Shown piece by piece: positions 59,069 through 64,000 of a stretch of DNA of 64,000 nucleotides. The notes below the pieces were generated by a model that was not told where the DNA came from, ran no database searches, and saw only the letters and a program-made list of their open reading frames with translations. Both the position numbers and the translations under genes were made by a program. The stretch is from Hanleya hanleyi (taxonomy: Eukaryota > Mollusca > Polyplacophora > Lepidopleurida > Hanleyidae): assembly GCA_036873755.1 (NCBI GenBank), contig JAVTVY010017359.1, positions 1 to 64,000 of the forward strand, read 5' to 3'. Position 1 is the first letter of the stretch; each line of letters starts with the position of its first letter.

Positions 59069-59860
59069 TTATACGAAGTGAGGAGAACGGGTTTGTCGGA
59101 AAGCAAGTGTCAGCACCACTTTTCCTCGCTCGAATGGGATCGACCGTCCCGTGTCATCTCTTATATCCACCGTGATCGTGTCGATATCGGTATGGCGTAC
59201 GGGCAGGAACATGATATGGTTGAAACTGTGGGTGGCTTGTTCGCCATACGTCTTGCTAATGGGCACCACTCGTAACAGAGGTGTGTTCATATCACCCACA
59301 ATATGGCTGTCCACGGCATCCGAGTAGACGTACAGTGCGTACATGCCTTCTTTCATATCCATCAAATGGGACCCGTGCTCATTGGTCGGACCCTTGTATA
59401 CGACGTGGTGAGACAGCCGTAACATTTCCTGTAGTCTAGAACTGAGTTTCGCGTTCACGATAGGGGTCAGCCAGATAAAGCTCTTTTCGTTGTGTTTGTT
59501 GACCTCGAAGCACAGGTTGTTCTTCAAGCGCATGGATAACAGGCGTGATGCATCATTCGTGAACGCCTGTAGAGCCTTGTACTCCATCAAGGCATTCAGA
59601 GCCCGTACGAACTTCTGCGGTGTATCGTATTGGCCTGCGGGGAGAGTCAGTCTGTAGATTTTTTCTTCGTAGACTACTTCGTACCATATTTCTCCGTGTT
59701 GTACGTTGTACCATGAGTAAGGGTATTGAATCTCCACCAGTCCACATTCCCAGCGGCCCGATAAATGTAACGGTTGAGATAATTGCGTGACATACTTGGT
59801 CAAGGTGTTGTCAGGAAACACGTCGAGTGAGCTATTACTGGGCAACGTCAGGTAAAACAT
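59069..59860 (-). CDS. Penton-like minor capsid protein (single jelly-roll)
   Basis: The start was chosen at ATG 59858-59860, giving 263 residues. From here the protein begins with the family-typical 'SNSSLDVFPDNTLTKYVTQL' and continues with 'GRWECGLVEIQYPYSWYNV'. In Polintons this protein is the minor capsid protein that occupies the vertices. The frame is open upstream to 60091, but that part is an overlap with the next gene in another frame and lacks conservation-like content. A TATA-like TATATAAAAAA lies about 45 bases upstream of the chosen ATG. The stop lies two bases before the next gene. It is intact. Confidence 0.88.
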   Translation of the reverse strand: MFYLTLPSNSSLDVFPDNTLTKYVTQLSQPLHLSGRWECGLVEIQYPYSWYNVQHGEIWYEVVYEEKIYRLTLPAGQYDTPQKFVRALNALMEYKALQAFTNDASRLLSMRLKNNLCFEVNKHNEKSFIWLTPIVNAKLSSRLQEMLRLSHHVVYKGPTNEHGSHLMDMKEGMYALYVYSDAVDSHIVGDMNTPLLRVVPISKTYGEQATHSFNHIMFLPVRHTDIDTITVDIRDDTGRSIPFERGKVVLTLAFRQTRSPHFV

Positions 59861-59902
59861 GATGACGCCTGACGACTGATGTGGTTCTGGCTTCTGCACC
59901 GG

Positions 59903-59914
59903 TTTTTTATATAT
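59903..59914 (-). promoter_or_regulatory. TATA box of the penton-like gene
   Basis: On the minus strand the sequence reads ATATATAAAAAA, about 43-54 bases upstream of the ATG at 59860 and immediately after the stop codon of the upstream gene (59917-59919). Confidence 0.65.
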
Positions 59915-59916
59915 TA

Positions 59917-60666
59917 TTAGTAGGGGTCCCAGTGTGCCTCGGGGCGTGCCACTCGGCGTTGTGGCAATGACTTGAAACGTCCAAATCGTCGTGCTGGTGT
60001 TTTGGGTGGTGACATGAGCTCCCAAGAGGGTTGTGGTGGTGGTGGTTGTGATGGTGGGTGTCGGGTGTTCGATTGCTCCATAAAGGCCCAACGGTTAGGA
60101 TTGCCTACCAATTCTTGTGGGATGTGCGTGTCTTTTAAGCCCTGAGCAAAGACTTCCCAGCCCGGGGGGTTCGAATGTTTGCGAGTACGCACTATATCGT
60201 TGATCAAATCGGTGATATGAGTCCCCGGTACCACTTTGTTTCGAATCAGTAGGTTTCCTTCCGCATTCCAACTCATATCGGCATGTTGTTTCACCCGGTC
60301 CAACAATAAACGGGCCCGCGTCTTGTAGGCTTTAGGCACACTGCTCAACACTTCTTCTTCCAGCTGAGGTGATGGAGCAGCTACTGTTGTGGTTGTTGTG
60401 GGTAGTGGTGGTGGTGGTGGTGGTGGCGTAGTACTAGTACTACTTCCTACTCCTCTATATTGATTCATAAACGTCTGGTACCGGTTCAGTGTATGATGGT
60501 AGCGTTGAATTTTCTCGTGATCGGGGAGTCCACGTTGTTGCAGTATATTATTCATTTCTTCATCCAGAGATTGGAGTTGTTGCACGGTGGCCGGCACGGG
60601 ATAGGGCGATTGTAAACTCTGTAACAATCGAGGTTCGACCAGCATCATTTTTTTCGTATGTTCCAT
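59917..60666 (-). CDS. Conserved Polinton protein of unknown function (249 aa)
   Basis: The protein opens with 'KKMMLVEPRLLQSLQSPYPV', has a helical segment to about residue 70, a Pro/Thr-rich linker (about 78-95), then a compact domain (about 103-190) with 'SVPKAYKTRARLLLDRVKQH', 'DMSWNAEGNLLIRNKVVPGT', 'GWEVFAQGLK' and 'IPQELVGN'. It closes with a Pro- and Arg-rich tail. This arrangement recurs in metazoan Polintons beside the capsid genes, so a virion or assembly role is likely, but no activity is known. The gene follows the 114-residue gene with a 7-base gap. The frame is intact. Confidence 0.8.
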   Translation of the reverse strand: MEHTKKMMLVEPRLLQSLQSPYPVPATVQQLQSLDEEMNNILQQRGLPDHEKIQRYHHTLNRYQTFMNQYRGVGSSTSTTPPPPPPPLPTTTTTVAAPSPQLEEEVLSSVPKAYKTRARLLLDRVKQHADMSWNAEGNLLIRNKVVPGTHITDLINDIVRTRKHSNPPGWEVFAQGLKDTHIPQELVGNPNRWAFMEQSNTRHPPSQPPPPQPSWELMSPPKTPARRFGRFKSLPQRRVARPEAHWDPY

Positions 60667-60673
60667 GGTGCTA

Positions 60674-61018
60674 TTAGCATCCTCCTCCCAAGATGGAGCC
60701 GAGTAATGGACCCAGTACAGTAGCGGCTAAGGGAGCTAGGAGTGCACCGAGAAATCCACCGCGCTGTAACACCTGTTTCTTTTTTTTTAAACTCTCCGTC
60801 TTCTTGACTAACGTTCTGAGACCTGCCTTGTGCCGTTGCAAGTTCCCCTTCTGTACAGCACTGAGGGGAACATTGCCTTTTAACACATTATGGGCCACTT
60901 CACACAAACACCGTACCAATTCGGGCTCCGCGCCGCGCACCAGCGCCCGGCCCACCTCCGGTGGCGCGCTGCGGAGTACGCGGAGAGCCGGCGCGTGTCT
61001 GCGTATCCGTGCCGACAT
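60674..61018 (-). CDS. Small basic Polinton protein with hydrophobic C-terminus
   Basis: This 114-residue protein has an N-terminal basic segment, 'LCEVAHNVLKGNVPLSAVQK', a Lys-rich 'KKTESLKKKKQVLQRGGF' stretch, and a Gly/Leu/Ala-rich hydrophobic end (about 92-113). The pattern is shared by many animal Polintons. The function is unknown; a membrane-active or core-associated virion peptide is plausible by analogy with adenovirus small proteins. A TATA-like, A/T-rich stretch (minus strand 'aaataaaaaataaaag', about 61045-61060) precedes the ATG by about 30-40 bases. It is intact. Confidence 0.75.
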   Translation of the reverse strand: MSARIRRHAPALRVLRSAPPEVGRALVRGAEPELVRCLCEVAHNVLKGNVPLSAVQKGNLQRHKAGLRTLVKKTESLKKKKQVLQRGGFLGALLAPLAATVLGPLLGSILGGGC

Positions 61019-61044
61019 GATGAGTGATGGCTAGAGTGGATTGT

Positions 61045-61060
61045 CTTCTTCTTTTATTTT
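61045..61060 (-). promoter_or_regulatory. A/T-rich element: polyadenylation signal and TATA-like site
   Basis: Immediately after the ATPase stop the minus strand contains two AATAAA hexamers within 'aaataaaaaataaaag'. The same stretch lies at TATA distance from the next gene's ATG (61018). It could end the ATPase transcript, start the next one, or both. Confidence 0.5.
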
Positions 61061-61675
61061 TTATTTGGGAGTGTACACCGTCTGTATCTCGCCGGGAAAA
61101 ATGTGAGTACGCAATCGAAGGGTGGAGGGCGTGTCTTGTTTCAAGTCGATGAGTAGATAGCCGTGAGCGGGTTGGGTGGCATCTTCAAAGGCTTCTCGTA
61201 CAAAGGCCGTGTTTTTAGGGTACATCTGTTGGGCCAGATGGGTAATTTGCGAGGCGTCTCTGGGGTTTTTGAATAATACCACATACTGAGCATTCAAACT
61301 AATGTTCCGGTGCTCTTTGTTCTTACTGAAGAGATTCTGCACGATGTAGATAATACTCAACCGACGATGATGGCTGCCTTTGGTAAAGAGACGGGTGATT
61401 CGACTGTCCGTTTCCGTCATGAGATCGTCCACCACCACCAACGTGTCTTGGGGTGTATCCTCAGGGGGTAAGCCTTCCACTAAGGTGAGTCCCGGGACAC
61501 GGGCCAGTGCCTCGTACGCGGGTTGCCAAGCTCCATAACACCACAGGATGCCAGCTACAGGCGGTGAAATCAGGGCTGCCCTGTGTTGGATGAGGCGTTG
61601 AACGAAGTGTGTTTTTCCCGACGCTGTCGGTCCAGCGATGAGACACGTGAAAGGATGCTGCCATCGAGGATCCAT
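61061..61675 (-). CDS. FtsK/HerA-type genome-packaging ATPase
   Basis: This 204-residue protein has Walker A 'GPTASGKT' at 15-22 and Walker B 'LVVVDDLM' at about 79-86. A 'KGSHHRRLSIIYIVQNLFSK' segment corresponds to the sensor/arginine region of A32-like packaging ATPases. In this virus lineage the enzyme drives DNA into the preformed capsid. Its size matches Polinton ATPases. It starts 15 bases after the stop of the upstream membrane-protein gene, across an A-rich spacer. It is intact with all key residues. Confidence 0.93.
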   Translation of the reverse strand: MDPRWQHPFTCLIAGPTASGKTHFVQRLIQHRAALISPPVAGILWCYGAWQPAYEALARVPGLTLVEGLPPEDTPQDTLVVVDDLMTETDSRITRLFTKGSHHRRLSIIYIVQNLFSKNKEHRNISLNAQYVVLFKNPRDASQITHLAQQMYPKNTAFVREAFEDATQPAHGYLLIDLKQDTPSTLRLRTHIFPGEIQTVYTPK

Positions 61676-61689
61676 AGTTTTTTTTTTTC

Positions 61690-62346
61690 TTATTTGGTGA
61701 TTTGCGCTTGCCGATTAGAAGCCCACCAGCGTTCTCGTGGATCCCACCGGGGATCGTAGTCCAATGGGTACCGTTGTGGGTACCGTTGCCGTGGTAAACG
61801 TGATTCACCGGAGCCCAGGTGAATCGTGTTGGTAGGTGTGGGTGATGGTGTAGTGGAACGTTCGAATCGGCGAGTAGATACGGCACCGGTAGGCTGATGG
61901 CGGTGGTGAGGTCGAGTAGTACGCTTAGACGGTGGTGTGGTAGGGCTGAGTGTGGTGATGATAGGTTCCGTCGTCGTCGTCGTCGTCGTCTCAGGGGTTG
62001 ATACGGCAGGCTGACGGTCAGGTGGAGGTGTACGCTTAAAAAACGGTGTGGTAGGAGCAGGCTGGCGGTGAGGTCGAGGAGTACGCTTAAAAAACGGCGA
62101 TGGTCGAGGGCGAATCGTCGTGGTGAGGTTGGTGATCGTGGTAGTACTGTTGGATAATTGCACTTGACGTTCAGGCACCGGTGGAGCAGCACTTGGACGA
62201 CTGAGTGTTGAAAAACAGGATATCAGGTAGGACAAATCGTAGAACACACCTCCAAATAAGGTACCCAGAAGCACTACTGCACACAACAGCGTACCGACTT
62301 GTCCTTTTCGAGTCTGTAACATTAAGGGTAGACGTTCACGCTCCAT
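61690..62346 (-). CDS. Thr/Pro-rich single-pass membrane protein
   Basis: This 218-residue protein is not assigned to a family. Residues about 17-36 are a strong hydrophobic membrane segment after a short charged N-terminus. The rest is a low-complexity stalk rich in Thr, Pro and Arg (about 55-185). It includes two near repeats built on 'FFKRTP.P.RQPA' and a diverged third, and runs of Thr likely to be O-glycosylated. A Tyr/Arg/Trp-rich end follows ('RYPLDYDPRWDPRERWW'). The layout suggests a signal-anchored, mucin-like surface or virion protein. A TATA-type sequence lies about 45 bases upstream and overlaps the integrase stop. The overlapping frame at 61461-62192 was rejected because it runs into the ATPase gene and lacks any domain. 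Confidence 0.7.
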   Translation of the reverse strand: MERERLPLMLQTRKGQVGTLLCAVVLLGTLFGGVFYDLSYLISCFSTLSRPSAAPPVPERQVQLSNSTTTITNLTTTIRPRPSPFFKRTPRPHRQPAPTTPFFKRTPPPDRQPAVSTPETTTTTTTEPIITTLSPTTPPSKRTTRPHHRHQPTGAVSTRRFERSTTPSPTPTNTIHLGSGESRLPRQRYPQRYPLDYDPRWDPRERWWASNRQAQITK

Positions 62347-62388
62347 GGTATCCCATCTACACTGATGGAGGCTGGTGATGTGCGGTAG

Positions 62389-62397
62389 AATTTATAG
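62389..62397 (-). promoter_or_regulatory. TATA box overlapping the integrase stop codon
   Basis: The minus strand reads CTATAAATT about 43-51 bases before the membrane-protein ATG (62346). The TAA stop of the integrase gene is inside it, so one stretch serves as gene end and promoter. Confidence 0.6.
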
Positions 62398-63516
62398 ACG
62401 TTTCATGTCACGGCCGGATACCCAGGAATTAAACGAATTGGGCCACCCTTGCCATTTGACGAAATGATAGGGGATTCCCCGTCGACGTTCCGTTTCCAAA
62501 ATCTTTTCCACCGTGTAGTAATCTTTCCGTGTTTTCACCACCGGTTGTAATTCGGCTTCATAAAACGTGCCTTGCAGTGTTTCGCCATGTAAATCTTCCA
62601 GTTGATAGACGTGTGGCTGTCGAGGTTTATGGCGAACAATGACAAAGTGCTCATCACTCCAGTTGGGCAAATAACTTTTCTCAAATTGTCCTTTCACTTT
62701 ACTCACGCGTACCACATCTCCACGTTTGTAACGGGGTGACGTGCGTGATGATGATGGCTGCTGGTACAGCGTACGGCGCACTTGATGTTCGTTGCCTTTT
62801 GTCACATCGAGGGGGGCTCGCTGGATACTGCGATGATAGGCTCGATTGTACCCTTTCACCAGTTGCGGTAGTACATCGAGGTAGCGTCGAGTGTTTTTGG
62901 CGGTAAAATACTTATACATTCGCCCTTTGAAGGTGCGATTGAATCGTTCCACCACAGAGGCTTTGGTCTCGTTATACGTATGGAAGAAAAATACTTTCTG
63001 TTTCTTAAGAAAGGCTTGAAAGGGTCGGTTGAGAAATTCTGTGCCTTCATCCGTTTGCAAATACAGGGGTTTGCGTCCCATCTTGAAAATCTGCTGGAAT
63101 GCCCGTATCAAATTCTCTCCTGTTTTGGTACGAACGGGTAGTACCCAGGCGTACTTGGATAAAATATCGATACAGGTCAACATGTACCGATATCCATCAT
63201 TGTGGGAAGCAAATCGACTCATATCCACCAAATCCGCTTGCCATTGTGCGTCTACACCTCCGACGATCACTCGGTTACGGCGAAAATGTCGTCGAGCTGC
63301 TCGATGTAAACTATACGTGTCTTGCGTTTTTAACCAGTCTCGTACTTCAGTTCGATTAATGCCTTGCGAATGGGCAGCTCGAGCCAACGCTGCCACAGCG
63401 CTATAAGCGGCTGGACTGCTAGGATTGTAATATAAATCGGTTAACACCTTGTTGACAGTGGTACGCCACGTGGATTCCGATCGACTACCCCTTTTTTTGT
63501 TTTTTCGAGGCGCCAT
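62392..63516 (-). CDS. int: Retroviral-type DDE integrase with C-terminal chromodomain
   Basis: This 374-residue protein has a Lys/Arg-rich N-terminus and then an rve-type catalytic core with Asp in 'WQADLVDM' (95), Asp in 'LQTDEGTEF' (156) and Glu in 'SVVERFNRTFKGR' (190). An SH3-like segment ('YKRGDVVRVSKVKGQFEKSY') follows, and then a chromodomain ('YTVEKILETERRRGIPYHFV', 'KWQGWPNSFNSW') at about 333-374. It joins the element's ends to host DNA. The chromodomain may steer insertion to methylated-histone chromatin. It is the rightmost gene, reading inward as is usual in Polintons. It is intact with all three catalytic acids. Confidence 0.95.
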   Translation of the reverse strand: MAPRKNKKRGSRSESTWRTTVNKVLTDLYYNPSSPAAYSAVAALARAAHSQGINRTEVRDWLKTQDTYSLHRAARRHFRRNRVIVGGVDAQWQADLVDMSRFASHNDGYRYMLTCIDILSKYAWVLPVRTKTGENLIRAFQQIFKMGRKPLYLQTDEGTEFLNRPFQAFLKKQKVFFFHTYNETKASVVERFNRTFKGRMYKYFTAKNTRRYLDVLPQLVKGYNRAYHRSIQRAPLDVTKGNEHQVRRTLYQQPSSSRTSPRYKRGDVVRVSKVKGQFEKSYLPNWSDEHFVIVRHKPRQPHVYQLEDLHGETLQGTFYEAELQPVVKTRKDYYTVEKILETERRRGIPYHFVKWQGWPNSFNSWVSGRDMKRL

Positions 63517-63672
63517 ACTGCTGGAGGTTGTGGTGTGTTGACTTTCTCAGCGAACACTGACACTCTAGTCCTCTGTGCACCCTATACATAGTACTTCATC
63601 TACTTTGGGGATTACTTTTTTTTCCAAGGCATAGCATACATGTGCATGCGTGAATGAGAGTATGACTCGCGC

Positions 63673-63725
63673 GACCCTTTTCAGGGCCAACCATCATGTT
63701 ATTTCAATACATGCAATCATTTAAC
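63673..63725 (+). promoter_or_regulatory. Histone-mRNA-like 3' stem-loop, copy 1
   Basis: GACCCTTTTCAGGGCC at 63673-63688 matches the replication-dependent histone 3' stem-loop (six-pair stem, UUUC loop) except for one A.C mismatch in the stem. It is followed by 'AACCA', as in genuine histone ends, and then by the 30-bp block shared with copy 2. No histone coding sequence lies upstream in the window. Confidence 0.45.
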
Positions 63726-63934
63726 CAGTATGACAAAAAAAAAAATAGCACAATCTCAGGATTGTAAATTAACCCAGGAAGGGTGGTGGCGCGCGGACGT
63801 CGGCGTAAACATTTGGGTACTCTCCACGCAATCATTGAACATGGGAATTGGCTAGTGTGGAGAAAGTACCAAAATCAAGGGATTCTGGCGTAAGTGAGAG
63901 ACGGTTCATGGATGCTGTTTTTTTTTTTTCACGC

Positions 63935-63990
63935 GGCCCTTTTCAGGGACAAAACCTCCAATGTTATTTCAATACATGCAATCATTTAAC
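63935..63990 (+). promoter_or_regulatory. Histone-mRNA-like 3' stem-loop, copy 2
   Basis: GGCCCTTTTCAGGGAC at 63935-63950 has the same stem core and UUUC loop as copy 1, with a G.A mismatch at the second pair. The identical 30-bp block follows at 63961-63990. The two copies are about 262-265 bp apart. Confidence 0.45.
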
Positions 63991-64000
63991 ATAGGAACGG

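Larger units (their letters stand above)
52020..63600. mobile_element. Maverick/Polinton (adintovirus-like) element
   Basis: Ten protein genes and a tRNA gene lie over 11 kb: rightward protein-primed-type PolB, and leftward integrase, packaging ATPase, protease, major and minor capsid proteins and accessory proteins. Integrase, PolB, adenain-like protease, FtsK/HerA-type ATPase and double-jelly-roll capsid protein together define Polintons and their adintovirus relatives. Gene order is compact, with gaps of a few bases, one ATG/stop overlap and convergent ends at 56.7 kb. Only one gene is visibly broken. Terminal inverted repeats and target duplications could not be found inside the window. 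The right terminus may lie beyond base 64000, so both limits given are approximate. Confidence 0.95.
63517..64000. other. Right flank of the integrase gene; boundary unresolved
   Basis: No protein is encoded. It contains homopolymer A/T runs, an imperfect inverted repeat at about 63817-63871 (arms near 'ggtactctccac' and 'gtggagaaagtacc'), two histone-type stem-loop sequences, and a 30-bp direct repeat (63696-63725 and 63961-63990, identical). No inverted copy of the left flank is seen. It may be promoter plus terminal-repeat sequence of the Polinton, or host DNA. Confidence 0.5.

Noticed and set aside
59861..60091. N-terminal extension of the penton-like frame
   Set aside because: It overlaps the preceding gene in another frame, is Thr-rich without family character, and the ATG at 59860 matches the family start and sits just after a TATA box.
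61461..62192. Long minus-strand frame (243 codons) overlapping the membrane-protein and ATPase genes
   Set aside because: It begins inside one gene and ends inside another, is low-complexity Arg/Leu/Pro, and shows no domain; it is an out-of-frame reading of a repetitive Thr/Pro coding stretch.
63517..64000. Histone gene upstream of the stem-loops
   Set aside because: No histone-like coding sequence is present between the integrase gene and either stem-loop.

Overview
The window is eukaryotic and most likely from a marine invertebrate animal. It is AT-rich and intron-bearing. It is crowded with LINEs, DIRS/Penelope-type reverse-transcriptase remnants, MITE-like hairpins and satellite DNA, and it carries one Maverick/Polinton (adintovirus-like) element with animal-type promoter motifs and AATAAA polyadenylation signals. 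No bacterial gene organisation is present. The species cannot be named from sequence alone.

Layout. 1-8.9 kb: non-coding, with a three-copy ~150-bp repeat (2.1-3.2 kb) and a degenerate ~150-bp tandem array (5.2-6.2 kb). 8.9-10.9 kb: a 5'-truncated LINE with a 15-bp target-site duplication and an internal 74-bp fold-back. 12.1-13.2 kb: a second LINE remnant. 19.6-20.7 kb (minus): two exons of a C-type lectin-like gene joined in phase. 23.6-24.6 kb: microsatellite, a short-motif cluster and a degenerate tandem repeat. 26.8-27.5 kb: a complete 706-bp non-autonomous DNA transposon with long inverted repeats and a perfect 8-bp target duplication. 27.8-33.3 kb: a 179-bp satellite with higher-order structure, most monomers carrying a CTCF-like core. 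32.7-37.1 kb: a ~2.47-kb tandem segmental duplication of satellite + DIRS-like RT fragment + LINE 3' end. 38.8-51.3 kb: a graveyard of one retroelement family (RT fragments on both strands plus its short dispersed repeats). 51.3-51.6 kb: a LINE 3' fragment.

52.0-63.6 kb: a nearly intact Polinton. PolB reads rightward. Convergent with it, on the minus strand, lie (from the right) integrase, a Thr/Pro-rich membrane protein, packaging ATPase, two conserved small proteins of unknown function, penton-like minor capsid protein, a pVI/pX-like minor protein (frameshifted), double-jelly-roll major capsid protein and adenain-like protease. A tRNA-Leu(UAA) gene sits between PolB and the protease. PolB would replicate the DNA (protein-primed class), the ATPase package it, the capsid proteins and protease build and mature a virion, and the integrase insert it. 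Apart from one gene every reading frame is open, so the insertion looks young.

The most unusual points are the tRNA gene in the Polinton (with a non-canonical C33), the host-like enhancer before PolB (CRE, two CCAAT boxes and a 31-bp minisatellite of YY1-like sites), the CTCF-like satellite, and two histone-type 3' stem-loops just right of the integrase.
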